Positions 16,541 through 24,735 of a stretch of DNA of 64,000 nucleotides are shown here, in pieces. Below the pieces are notes generated by a model, which searched no databases, was not told the DNA's origin, and worked only from the letters and a program-made list of their open reading frames with translations. The position numbers and the translations under genes were made by a program. The stretch comes from Stenotrophomonas lactitubi (lineage in GTDB: Bacteria > Pseudomonadota > Gammaproteobacteria > Xanthomonadales > Xanthomonadaceae), in NCBI RefSeq assembly GCF_002803515.1, contig NZ_PHQX01000002.1, forward strand, positions 310,001 through 374,000, read 5' to 3'. Numbering within the stretch: the first letter of the stretch is position 1; the number at the start of each line of letters is the position of its first letter.

Positions 16541-17212
16541 TCAATCGCCGCTGGCGGCGTCGTTGTCCTGCCCGTAATACAGCAAGCCGATCTTGATGCG
16601 CTCGCGGCCGTTCTCGCGCCGGTGGCGGTTGGCATCGCGCAGCGAATATACGCAGCCACAGTATTCCTGCTGGTAGAACTGCTCGCGTTTGCTGATCTCG
16701 ACCATGCGGCTGGCACCACCACCCTTGCGCCAGTTGTAGTCCCAGTACTGCAGGCCTTCGTAGTGCGAGGCGGCGCGCACGCCGCAGTCGTTGATCTGCG
16801 CCATGTTCTTCCAGCGCGAGATGCCCAGCGAGGAGCTGATGGTGTCGTAGCCGTGTTCGTGTGCGTACAGCGCGGTGCGCTCGAAACGCATGTCGAAGCA
16901 CATCGTGCAGCGGATGCCGCGCTCGGGTTCATTCTCCATGCCACGCGCACGGCTGAACCAGTTGTCGGTGTCGTAGTCGCAGTCGATGAAGGGAATGTTG
17001 TGCTGCTCGGCGAAGCGGATGTTCTCCTGCTTGCGCAGCTCGTACTCCTTCACCGGGTGGATGTTGGGGTTGTAGAAGAAGATCGCGTAGTCGATTCCGG
17101 AGGCGGTGATCGCCTCCATCACTTCGCCCGAGCATGGCGCGCAGCACGAGTGCAGCAGCAGGCGCTGGCCGTCGTCGGGAAGGGTCAGGGTGGGGCGTTG
17201 GAGCTCGGTCAT
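16541..17212 (-). CDS. queH: Epoxyqueuosine reductase QueH (cobalamin-independent)
   Basis: A 223-residue DUF208 protein. QueH catalyses the last step of queuosine synthesis in tRNA, reducing epoxyqueuosine without B12, as the non-homologous replacement of QueG. The conserved cysteines are all present: Cys23/24/27 in HSCCAPCSG, Cys102/105 in RCTMCFD, and Cys185/187 in EYCGC, which together hold the iron-sulfur cluster and second metal. The ATG at 17212 matches the usual length; the frame stays open upstream, but that part is the cobalamin riboswitch. A cobalamin riboswitch in the leader implies expression when B12 is scarce. Confidence 0.93.
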   Translation of the reverse strand: MTELQRPTLTLPDDGQRLLLHSCCAPCSGEVMEAITASGIDYAIFFYNPNIHPVKEYELRKQENIRFAEQHNIPFIDCDYDTDNWFSRARGMENEPERGIRCTMCFDMRFERTALYAHEHGYDTISSSLGISRWKNMAQINDCGVRAASHYEGLQYWDYNWRKGGGASRMVEISKREQFYQQEYCGCVYSLRDANRHRRENGRERIKIGLLYYGQDNDAASGD

Positions 17213-17372
17213 CGTCGGGTGCGTCTGGGCGTGGGCAACGGGTCTGGCCGGAAACCGTGAACAGGACGCGCGCGGCCACGCCGCCTGCACGCGCAGGACG
17301 ACGACGGCCCCGGCAACCTCCCCGCGGAGATTCCAGGTCGAGTCAGGGGACAGTCGAGTCCCCCGGCCGGGG

Positions 17373-17567
17373 CCGGTATTCGGGCTGATGGACACGGGCC
17401 GCAGCCCACCTACTACCTGCCGCTTCCCAGGCGCGAGCCCAGTGCTGTTGGCAGGATTCGTTTCCATTCACCGCTGCGGGGCAGCTCCGGAATGGGCGCG
17501 CGAGGCGCCTTCACCGGATTCCCGTTTAAATCCCTGTCGTCATCCAGACCACGGCAGGGATACCTTC
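17373..17567 (-). promoter_or_regulatory. Cobalamin (B12) riboswitch in the queH leader
   Basis: Read on the minus strand, the conserved B12-element features come in order. A 5' GGTAT arm (17560-17564) pairs with the 3' ATACC arm (17375-17379) as the closing stem. Between them are AAACGGGAATCCGGTG, the box CCGGAGCTGCCCCGCAGCGG, CACTGGGC, CCTGGGAAGCGGC and CAGCCCGAATACCGGCC. These match the adenosylcobalamin class. Downstream hairpins, GGGGAC-TCGACT-GTCCCC at 17346-17363 and CCCCGGCCGGGG at 17361-17372, could be the expression platform. About 160 nt then lead to the queH ATG with no other gene. Start and end are approximate by about 10 nt. Confidence 0.85.
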
Positions 17568-17611
17568 GGCGCGCTCACGGTGGACGTGTTGACGGCGCCG
17601 GTCAAGGCCCA

Positions 17612-17649
17612 GGGGTCGGATCCCGTTGCCCGCAACGGGCTCTGACCCC
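17612..17649. repeat. Intergenic palindromic repeat (GGGGTC...GACCCC type), copy 2
   Basis: A 38-base palindrome with the same outer arms as 910-948 and inner arms CCCGTTGC/GCAACGGG. It sits between the nadV stop and the B12 riboswitch and may terminate nadV transcription. A degenerate GATCC-ACGCCATGCG-CGGAT palindrome follows at about 17655-17676. Confidence 0.75.
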
Positions 17650-17681
17650 CAGCTGGATCCACGCCATGCGCGGATGGATCC

Positions 17682-19091
17682 TCAATGCTGGGCAGCGGCC
17701 CGCGCGCGGATGTCATCCAGCCGCTGGTCATGCAGCAGGCGGCCGTTCTCCCACACGGTCACCATCGCATCCTCGAAGCCGGCCGGAAGGGTGTCATCGC
17801 CACCGGCCGGCAGCGGCACCGTGTGCAGGCTGCCGTCGCCCAGGCGGCGCAGCAGACGCATACGGCCGCGCTTGCTGGCCTTGCCGGCATCGGTGACCGG
17901 CTCCTTGTAGACGTCGATCCAGTCACCATCCACCCGCGCTGCCGAACACTTCAGCGCGAACTTCTGGGTATCACGGTCCAGCCGCTGCAGCAGGGCGCCG
18001 CCCATGCCGAAGGCCACGTTGTCAGTCGAGTAGCCATCATCGGTGGTGCGCTGCAGGATCGCGCGGATCGTATCCGGGTTGATGCCATCGCCCTGGATGA
18101 CGCGGACATGGTTGAGCACCTTGTAGCCCTTGCCGTTGATCGTGTGACCGAACGCGGCATCCAACCGCAGCAGACTCTCGGCGACCACCTCGACCGGGTC
18201 GCCAGAATCCGGGCGGATGACCAGGGTGGCGCCGGAAGCGATCACTTCTTCGCGCAGGGCGGTACCCCAGTGTTCGCTGATGGCACGGTAGATGTCATAG
18301 CTGTCCGACACCACCGCTACGATCGCACCGGGCGTGCCGAACTGGCGCAGCATGTTGCGGTACGCATCCACTTCGCGCTCGCGGCCCCAGCTGGTGATGG
18401 TGCTGTGCTCGGCGGCCGGAATCGAATAGCCCGCCATCGGCGCGTGGTAGTGCGCACGTGCAAGGCACAGCGCCGACACCGTATCGGTGCCGAGGAAGTT
18501 GACCAGGTGCGCGGTACCGCCAAGTGCGGCAGATTCCAGGCTGGAGACGCCGCGTGCGCCGAAGTCGTGCAGCTTGAACGGCAGCTGCCCCTGCGGGTCA
18601 TCGCTGGTCTGCTGCAGGAAGCCGGCGATGGTCTGCCGCGCATGCCAGCTGATGGTCGCCACGGTGACCGGGTACCACACGCGCAGCAGCAGGGTTTCCA
18701 GGTAGGACGGCACCCAGAAGGCGGCGGGGTCGGTCGACTCGATGGTCATCAGTGCCTGGTGCGTGGGCACCACGCTGCCTTCGGGTACGGCGCGGATGCG
18801 TACCGGCAGATGGCCGCCGAGACGGTCGACGATATCGCGCCAGCCGGCTTCGTTGAACGGTTCGCCATGCGCGGCGAACAGCGCTGCGGCGTCATCGATG
18901 TCGGCGTGGGTGACGGGCCGTGCCAGGGCATCCTTGAGGATCGCCTGCAGGCCGAAGAACACCGTGCGATCGTGCAGGCCGCCGCGTGATTCCACGTAGA
19001 AGAACGTGGCGTCTGTACCCGGCGGGTACTGCAGCCAGTGGCTGGCCTTGTAGCTGTCGGTGTTGAGGAGAAGGTTATCGAGGTAATGCAT
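17682..19091 (-). CDS. nadV: Nicotinamide phosphoribosyltransferase
   Basis: A 469-residue enzyme that converts nicotinamide and PRPP to NMN. The N-terminal LNTDSYKASHWLQYPPG, HDFGARGVSSLESAALGG and VIRPDSGDPVEV (PRPP/phosphate site), and later KVLNHVRVIQGDGI are hallmarks of the NadV/NAMPT type rather than nicotinate phosphoribosyltransferase. GAAGGAG lies just before the ATG. It is 80 bp downstream of the nadM-Nudix gene on the same strand, so the two form a direct nicotinamide-NMN-NAD salvage operon. Confidence 0.95.
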   Translation of the reverse strand: MHYLDNLLLNTDSYKASHWLQYPPGTDATFFYVESRGGLHDRTVFFGLQAILKDALARPVTHADIDDAAALFAAHGEPFNEAGWRDIVDRLGGHLPVRIRAVPEGSVVPTHQALMTIESTDPAAFWVPSYLETLLLRVWYPVTVATISWHARQTIAGFLQQTSDDPQGQLPFKLHDFGARGVSSLESAALGGTAHLVNFLGTDTVSALCLARAHYHAPMAGYSIPAAEHSTITSWGREREVDAYRNMLRQFGTPGAIVAVVSDSYDIYRAISEHWGTALREEVIASGATLVIRPDSGDPVEVVAESLLRLDAAFGHTINGKGYKVLNHVRVIQGDGINPDTIRAILQRTTDDGYSTDNVAFGMGGALLQRLDRDTQKFALKCSAARVDGDWIDVYKEPVTDAGKASKRGRMRLLRRLGDGSLHTVPLPAGGDDTLPAGFEDAMVTVWENGRLLHDQRLDDIRARAAAQH

Positions 19092-19171
19092 GACGGAAGC
19101 TCCTTCGCGTCGAGTGGCACCGGCGGTCTGTCCGCCGGTGGGGAAAACGGGTTCTGCAGGGCCCGGTGGTA

Positions 19172-20221
19172 TCAGCCGCGGCCCAGGAAGTACTCCAGGA
19201 TGTGCAGGTGGTCTTCAAACAGCTGCGGGCCCATGTCCAGCGCCTCGCTGACCGGAATCCAGCGCGCTTTGTCGGCGTCGTCGCCACCGCGCACCGCCGG
19301 CAGTTCGCCAGCGGGGAATTCGAAGTGGAAGGCATGGGTGATGGTGCGACCGCGCTGGCTGCGCTCGGGGTGGTCGAACACCTGCTGGCCCTTCAGCGAG
19401 CCTTTCAGCACCGGCAGTGGAATCTTCAGCCGGGTTTCCTCGCGCAGTTCGCGCAGGCAGCTGTCGAGCAGGCTCTGTTCCTGGCCGACGAAGCCGCCGG
19501 GCAGCGCCCACAGGCCCTTGCCCGGTGCCGAACGACGGCGGACCAGCAGTACGTGGCCCGAGTGCACCACCACCGCATCGGTGGTGACGAAGGTAGGCGC
19601 ATATGGCGCATCCTTCCAGGCGGCCTTGTACTGCTCGATGAAACGGTACTCGGCCACCAGCTGCGCGTAGGCCGGTGAGCTTCTGCGGAACGCCTCGAGC
19701 ATCTCGTACACCGGTGCCGGCACATTACCGCGCAGCATAAGCAGTGCACCGTGGAAATCCACGTCGCCGGCTTCGAACAGGTAACGACGCAGCTCGGTGG
19801 CCGACAAGGTAGCAGTGTGCTGCACGTCGACCAGCGGCCATTGCGGGAACTCCCGCAGGTAGTAGCTGGAAGCATCCTTGTCCATGCCGATCAGGCCGAC
19901 CTTCGCATCGGGTGCGGCACCATCGTTGCGCAGGGCTTCGGCCACATGACGCTGCACGCTGGCGATCCACTGGGCTTCGTTGTACAGGTGGTCACGCAGT
20001 GGCTGGATCAGCAGGCGATCGGCGTTGCCATCGAGGGCGGCCTGGATCATCACGGCGCGTTCGGCCACGGTCCAGGGATTGCGCAGGCTGCGGGGGGTAT
20101 CGGCAGAGCCGACCAGGAAGATCAGCTTGCGGGCCCTGCTCAGGGCAAGGCGGGCAACGGCGGCATGGCCGTTGTGGAAGGGCTCGAAACGCCCGATGAA
20201 GACGAGATAGTCGAATTCCAT
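19172..20221 (-). CDS. nadM: Bifunctional NMN adenylyltransferase / Nudix hydrolase
   Basis: A 349-residue fusion. Residues 1-180 are a nucleotidyltransferase with GRFEPFHNGH (10-19) that makes NAD from NMN and ATP. Residues about 200-340 are a Nudix domain with GGFVGQEQSLLDSCLRELRE: the REL-REE core is present, while the first Glu and final Gly of the textbook box differ. In relatives the Nudix half acts on ADP-ribose. It is the first gene of the nadM-nadV pair. The upstream 338 bp, shared with the divergent patatin gene, contain no obvious operator that I recognise. Confidence 0.93.
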   Translation of the reverse strand: MEFDYLVFIGRFEPFHNGHAAVARLALSRARKLIFLVGSADTPRSLRNPWTVAERAVMIQAALDGNADRLLIQPLRDHLYNEAQWIASVQRHVAEALRNDGAAPDAKVGLIGMDKDASSYYLREFPQWPLVDVQHTATLSATELRRYLFEAGDVDFHGALLMLRGNVPAPVYEMLEAFRRSSPAYAQLVAEYRFIEQYKAAWKDAPYAPTFVTTDAVVVHSGHVLLVRRRSAPGKGLWALPGGFVGQEQSLLDSCLRELREETRLKIPLPVLKGSLKGQQVFDHPERSQRGRTITHAFHFEFPAGELPAVRGGDDADKARWIPVSEALDMGPQLFEDHLHILEYFLGRG

Positions 20222-20559
20222 GAGAATCCCTCATGTCGTTGTGGCAGCGAAGGGTCTGTCCCTTGGCTTGCTGCAGATGCTACGCCTTCGGTGCCGCCGG
20301 TCAAGTATCCGCCAGTGGTGCCAGACAGCTGCCAGCACGGTGTGGTGGCTGCCTGCCGGCGACGTGCCTGCACAACTGCGGCGGTGGTCTCAGGCGGTGA
20401 GAGGGCTCCACGTCATACTGCATTCCTGGCGTTGGATGGGAGCCTTTCACACGTTCCCGTGCCCCGCGCCCAAGCGCTATGGCAATGACAGGCAGGTCTC
20501 ACCGGTCCAGGGATGGCAGTACGCGCTGCGGCGCGCCGTTGGCAAGCGGAGGAAGGGTA
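20222..20559. other. Divergent intergenic region, no gene recognised
   Basis: 338 bp between the nadM start (minus) and the patatin GTG (plus). It should contain both promoters. I see no known operator, repeat or RNA in it; open frames here lack ribosome sites and family motifs. Confidence 0.6.
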
Positions 20560-22437
20560 GTGGCAGACAAGTACTGCGATCTGGTCATGAAAGGCGGCAT
20601 CACCAGCGGCATCGTGTATCCCAACGCGGTGCTCGCACTGGCCCGCGAATACCGTTTCAAGAGCATCGGCGGCACCTCGGCCGGTGCGATCGCCGCTGCC
20701 GTGGCGGCCGCTGCGGCATACGGCGACCGCCGCCAGCAACTGGGCGAACACCTGCCGGGCGATGCGGGATATGGCGGCCTGTCGGCGGTGTCGGCACAGC
20801 TGTCGCGGCGTGGATTCATCTACAGCCTGTTCCAACCCGCCGCTGGCGCGCGCGCAGCGTATCGGCTGCTGGTGGTGCTGACCGGCAACGCCGGCTGGCC
20901 GCGCAAGCTGCTGTGCCTGGCTATCGCGGTGTTCCAGATCGCGCCGCTGGAAGTGCTGGTGTCGCTTGCACTGCTGCTTGGCCTGGGCTGGTGGGGCGGT
21001 GGTTGGAGCGGCGTGGCGGCGACCCTGCTGCCGTCGCTGTTGTGTGCCTATGGTGCAGGTGTAGCCGGGGCGGCGCTGCGCGTGGCACGGGTGGCGCGAC
21101 GCAACCTGCTGGGGCTGTGCAGTGGACTGAGCCGGGACACAGGCACGCCGGCGCTGACCGAGTGGCTGCATGAAAGCCTGCAGCAGTTGTCAGGCAAACC
21201 GATGGATGCACCGCTGACCTTCGCCGATCTGCACGACGCGCCGCGTTATGCGGGCGAGCCGGACAGCCCGCATGCGATCACGCTGCAGATGATCACCACC
21301 TGCGTGTCGCACAATGAACCGCGTACATTGCCGCTGGGCGGCGCGCAGTTCTGGTTCCTGCGCGAGGAATTCGAGCAGCTGTTTCCGGCCAGCGTGGTGC
21401 AGTGGATGGTCGACCATGCTGGTCCACCGCGCGAGGTTGAAGGCCGCAGCTATTACCACCTGCCGCAGGGCGCGTCGCTGCCGGTACTGGTGGCCACGCG
21501 GATGAGCCTCAGCTTCCCGCTGCTGATCAGCGCGGTGCCGCTGCATGAGCCCTCGCGTCGCGAGCGTCGCTGCGAGCCGACGTCGACTGCGGGAGGTGAG
21601 GCCGGGCACAACGTGGCCGACAGCATGGAGGGCCTGACCAGCGCCGGGCAGGCCTGCGGTCCGGTGATCACCGCGTTCCGGGTGTGCTGGTTCTCCGATG
21701 GCGGCATCAGCAGCAACTTCCCGATCCACCTGTTCGATGCGGCGCTGCCGCGCTGGCCGACCTTCGCCATCAACCTGGTTTACCCGCAACGCCCCGAGCC
21801 GGTGATGCGCGAGAGCGACAGCCGCCAGGCGCTGGAACGCTCGGTATTCCTGCCCACCGAGAACCGTCATGGATGGCAGCGGCATTACCAGTCCATTGCC
21901 ACGCCACTGGCTGCCGGCGAACTGGGGCGCTTCCTGTTTGCGGTGGTGGCCACCATGCAGAACTGGCGCGACCTGCTGCAGGCGCGTGCGCCCGGTTATC
22001 GCGACCGCATCGTGCATGTGAGCCTGCAGGGCGACGAGGGCGGCATGAACCTGGACATGCCACAGGAGGTGCTGACCCGCATCGCCGACAAGGGCAGCCT
22101 GGCCGGCGCACGCTTCTGTTCGTTCTCGTTCGAGAACCATTACTGGATCCGTTGGCGCAACCTGGCCTCGGCCTACCAGCGCTACACGCTGGAGATTTCG
22201 CGCACCGACGATCCGGCGCAGCAGGTGCTGGCCTATCGCGCGGCCTATGCGATGGTGGCCACCGGCGCGCCGCCGCCGCCCTCCTACAAGTTGGGCTCGG
22301 AAGACAAGCGGTTGGCGTCGCAGCAGCTGTGGGGGTTGATGGTGGAGCAGGGACGCAGTTGGGATGACCTCGGTCCCGACCTCACCGACGGCTCGCCACG
22401 GCCGTTGCCGCAGATGAAGGTGACGCCGATCTATTGA
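20560..22437 (+). CDS. Patatin-like phospholipase with membrane segment
   Basis: A 625-residue protein. The patatin catalytic dyad is visible: oxyanion loop KGGITSGIVYP (11-21), nucleophile GTSAG (Ser40) and Asp380 in SDGGISSN. Residues about 100-190 hold two to three hydrophobic segments (LLVVLTG to LLCAYGAGVAG), an insertion between the Ser and Asp halves, so the enzyme is probably membrane-bound. GTG at 20560 follows GGAGGAAGG and is preferred over an upstream ATG at 20479. It probably deacylates phospholipids, but the substrate is unproved. Confidence 0.88.
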   Translation: MADKYCDLVMKGGITSGIVYPNAVLALAREYRFKSIGGTSAGAIAAAVAAAAAYGDRRQQLGEHLPGDAGYGGLSAVSAQLSRRGFIYSLFQPAAGARAAYRLLVVLTGNAGWPRKLLCLAIAVFQIAPLEVLVSLALLLGLGWWGGGWSGVAATLLPSLLCAYGAGVAGAALRVARVARRNLLGLCSGLSRDTGTPALTEWLHESLQQLSGKPMDAPLTFADLHDAPRYAGEPDSPHAITLQMITTCVSHNEPRTLPLGGAQFWFLREEFEQLFPASVVQWMVDHAGPPREVEGRSYYHLPQGASLPVLVATRMSLSFPLLISAVPLHEPSRRERRCEPTSTAGGEAGHNVADSMEGLTSAGQACGPVITAFRVCWFSDGGISSNFPIHLFDAALPRWPTFAINLVYPQRPEPVMRESDSRQALERSVFLPTENRHGWQRHYQSIATPLAAGELGRFLFAVVATMQNWRDLLQARAPGYRDRIVHVSLQGDEGGMNLDMPQEVLTRIADKGSLAGARFCSFSFENHYWIRWRNLASAYQRYTLEISRTDDPAQQVLAYRAAYAMVATGAPPPPSYKLGSEDKRLASQQLWGLMVEQGRSWDDLGPDLTDGSPRPLPQMKVTPIY

Positions 22438-22479
22438 GTGCGATCGATACAATCACTGCCCCTCTGCAAGGAACGCCCG

Positions 22480-22917
22480 ATGTCCGCCCGTCAGCAACTG
22501 CTGGATCTGCTCGAACGTCTCGACGCCCGTGACCCGGAACACCTGCCGGTGGTGCCGCTGGTCACGTACTTCGAAGGCAACGATTTCGAAGAGTGCATCG
22601 CACCTAACCAGTGGGGCTACGGCCGCCCGCCGATCGCCGAGCTATACGCACGCCTGGCCGCGATTGCCGCAATGCCCGAAGTGGAAGGTGTCTACGTGGG
22701 CTTGCACCAGGATTGGGGCAGTGCGCTGGAAGACGACAGCGAATGGCCTGCGGCGGAGAACGTGCACGTGCTGACCAGCACCGACACGGCAACCGTGGAA
22801 GGTTGGCTGCAGGGCTTGGAATGCGATGGCGTCGGCGAAGGTTGGCCATATGGACAGCACATCGATGCACCGGTGCCGTCTGCGGGCAATCGCGTGCTGA
22901 CCGTGTTCTGGGATTAG
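22480..22917 (+). CDS. Conserved hypothetical protein
   Basis: A 145-residue acidic soluble protein with no signal peptide. It contains VTYFEGNDFEECIAPNQWGYGRPP, a Trp/Gly-rich segment, and ends RVLTVFWD. I do not recognise the family. AAGGAA lies about 8 nt before the ATG at 22480. It is 42 bp after the patatin stop and may share its transcript. The stop codon TAG is directly followed by a GTAG palindrome. Confidence 0.75.
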   Translation: MSARQQLLDLLERLDARDPEHLPVVPLVTYFEGNDFEECIAPNQWGYGRPPIAELYARLAAIAAMPEVEGVYVGLHQDWGSALEDDSEWPAAENVHVLTSTDTATVEGWLQGLECDGVGEGWPYGQHIDAPVPSAGNRVLTVFWD

Positions 22918-23005
22918 TAGATCCACGCCATGCGTGGATGAATCTCCATCGAAATCGAATAGTCGACAATTCATCGAAGAGCATCCACGCATGGCGTGGA
23001 TCTAC
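22917..23005. repeat. Inverted pair of SMAG/GTAG palindromes (GATCCACGC subtype)
   Basis: An element at 22917-22939 (GTAG head, ATCCACGC-CAT-GCGTGGAT hairpin) and its inverted copy at 22983-23005 (ending CTAC). The 43 bp between are A+T-richer. Likely terminator/mRNA-stability structure for the gene before it. Confidence 0.85.
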
Positions 23006-23006
23006 T

Positions 23007-23026
23007 GTGTCGACCAAGGTCGACAC
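23007..23026. repeat. Perfect palindrome GTGTCGACC-AA-GGTCGACAC
   Basis: Two 9-bp arms around AA, directly next to the inverted GTAG element. It is part of a repeat-dense intergenic stretch. Confidence 0.8.
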
Positions 23027-23054
23027 CCACCAACAGCGGCGGGAACCTGTCGAA

Positions 23055-23156
23055 GGCGGGGCGGGTCCGGTTACGGGGGTGTCCGCGGCATGGATGCCGC
23101 GGCCAAGCCCCCAGGGATGGGTTTACGGCGTCCCCCGCAACCGGACCCACCCCGCC
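23055..23156. repeat. Long composite inverted repeat with nested palindrome
   Basis: 18-base outer arms (23055-23072 and 23139-23156) match with one mismatch. A nested perfect palindrome CCGCGGCAT-GG-ATGCCGCGG is at 23083-23102. The roughly 100-nt structure resembles a multicopy intergenic element rather than a gene. Nothing coding is seen from 22918 to 23253. Confidence 0.75.
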
Positions 23157-23189
23157 ATCCCACGGAATCCCCGCTGTTGCTGTTGAGGT

Positions 23190-23212
23190 TGCCGGCCAGC
23201 AGCCGGCACTAC
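23190..23212 (-). repeat. SMAG/GTAG palindrome
   Basis: Inverted GTAG element with CCGGCC-AGC-AGCCGG-type arms (one arm imperfect), 42 bp before the end of the ScfR-like gene. Confidence 0.8.
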
Positions 23213-23253
23213 CGCTTCGGCGGGTGCAGGGCGCAGCCCTGCCGAACCAACCC

Positions 23254-24648
23254 CTACCTTCCCGGCAACTGGGTAAACGCGCGCTGCATGCAGTCCTCGC
23301 GCGGGCACACCCGGCAGCCCGGCCCGATCGACACTGAATTACCCGGGCTCTGCACGTCCAGCCCCAGCGAATACACCAGCCTGTCGGCATGCTGCAGGTC
23401 ACAGCCCAGTGCCACCGCGAAGGTCTTGCGTGGCTGGCCGTGGCCCACCGGGCCGCTGCTGACCTGCCGTGCCAGCCAGAAATGACGGCGGCCATCGGGC
23501 ATGCGCGCGGTCTGGGTGAGGATGCGTCCGGGCTGGTTGAACGCCTCGTAGACGATCCACAACGGGCACGAACCGCCCACCTGCGAGAAGTGGAAATCGG
23601 TGGCCGAGTGGCGCTTGGACACGTTGCCGGCGCGGTCCACGCGGATGAAGAAGAACGGCAGGCCCGGCGCGCTGCGGCGTGCCAGCGTGCTCAAGCGATG
23701 GCAGACCGCCTCGAATCCCACGCCGAACTGGTGCGCCAGCAGCTCGATGTCATAGCTGCTGGCCTCGGCCGCGCGCAGAAAGCGCATGTACGGCATCACC
23801 AGCGCGCCGGCGAAGTAATTGGACAGGCCGACGCGTGCCTGCGCGATGCGGGCCTCGTCGGTGAAGCCGGTGCGCGCGATCACCGCGTCGATCTGCGGCA
23901 GATAACCGCGCAGTGCGAGCTCGACCGCCATCTGGAACGCCTGCTGGCCCGGCTCCAGGTAATCGGGCAGCCACAACGTGCGGCTGCCGGCATCGTACTG
24001 GCGCTTCTCCCGGCCGGCCTGCAGCGCGGCCACTTCCACCAGCACACCGTGGCGATCGGCCAGCAACTGGCGCAGCCGGGGTGCCACGTGTCCCGGCGCC
24101 AGCCCCCATTCGGCGAACAGCTGCTCGGCCAGTTCATCCAGTTCGGGGATGTGGTTGTGCATGCGGTTGAAGAACTCGCGCACTTGGTCACCGGCCGGCA
24201 GCGTGCTGCCGGCGCCTGGCTCGCCCAACTGGAATTCCAGCGCGGCGGCATGTTCGCGCAGCGCCAGGTGGCGGCGGTGCAGGTCCAGCAACGCGCGGCT
24301 GACCTGCGGCAGGTTGCCGGCCAGCGCCCGCAGTTCGGTGGCGCTGACGTCGGCCAGGCCCAGGTCGCGCAGGGTCTCACCCAGCGACTCCTGCAGCGCG
24401 GCGGGCTCATTGTCGTCGAACAGGGCGGAAACATCGCCCAACACCTCGCCCAGCTTCTTCTGCACCGCAGGCGTCAGCGGGCGCTTGTTGCGCTCGATCT
24501 GGTTCAGGTAGCTGGCCGACAGCCCCAGTGCGCGGGCAAGGTCGGCCTGGCTATAGCCGCGCTGCTCGCGCAGGCGCAGCAGACGCAGACCGAGTTGGCG
24601 CTGGGGGGCTGAATAATTCACAGAATTAACAGTAATCGTGGCGGGCAT
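23254..24648 (-). CDS. XRE-family regulator, ScfR/RamB-like
   Basis: A 464-residue regulator. The helix-turn-helix covers about residues 17-70 (RLREQRGYSQADLARALGLS, then YLNQIERNKRPLT). A central IrrE-like region and a C-terminal cysteine-containing domain (PGCRVCPREDC) follow, the layout of short-chain fatty acid/propionyl-CoA-responsive regulators (RamB, PrpR, ScfR). It is divergent from mmsA, so it probably senses an acyl-CoA of valine or propionate catabolism and controls that operon. The ATG at 24648 has no strong ribosome site; a GTG at 24621 lies inside the operator-like palindrome and is an alternative start. Confidence 0.85.
   Translation of the reverse strand: MPATITVNSVNYSAPQRQLGLRLLRLREQRGYSQADLARALGLSASYLNQIERNKRPLTPAVQKKLGEVLGDVSALFDDNEPAALQESLGETLRDLGLADVSATELRALAGNLPQVSRALLDLHRRHLALREHAAALEFQLGEPGAGSTLPAGDQVREFFNRMHNHIPELDELAEQLFAEWGLAPGHVAPRLRQLLADRHGVLVEVAALQAGREKRQYDAGSRTLWLPDYLEPGQQAFQMAVELALRGYLPQIDAVIARTGFTDEARIAQARVGLSNYFAGALVMPYMRFLRAAEASSYDIELLAHQFGVGFEAVCHRLSTLARRSAPGLPFFFIRVDRAGNVSKRHSATDFHFSQVGGSCPLWIVYEAFNQPGRILTQTARMPDGRRHFWLARQVSSGPVGHGQPRKTFAVALGCDLQHADRLVYSLGLDVQSPGNSVSIGPGCRVCPREDCMQRAFTQLPGR
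24614..24628. promoter_or_regulatory. Operator-like palindrome TAATTC-ACA-GAATTA
   Basis: A perfect 6+3+6 palindrome overlapping the first codons of the ScfR-like gene. A partial copy, CTGTGAATAATG, is at 24691-24702 on the opposite strand, just before mmsA. It is A+T-rich against a G+C-rich background. Autoregulation and control of the valine operon are inferred. Confidence 0.5.
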
Positions 24649-24735
24649 TGGCCAGATTAAGCGGATTCAGCCCGGAAATCGAGGCGGGTGCTGTGAATAA
24701 TGCCAAGCATCTTTCGCACCCCGTGGATTGTCGTC

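Noticed and set aside
17213..17467. N-terminal extension of queH by 85 residues
   Set aside because: The frame is open, but the DNA is the cobalamin riboswitch and its platform; the extension has no conserved residues and the core protein starts at the usual place.
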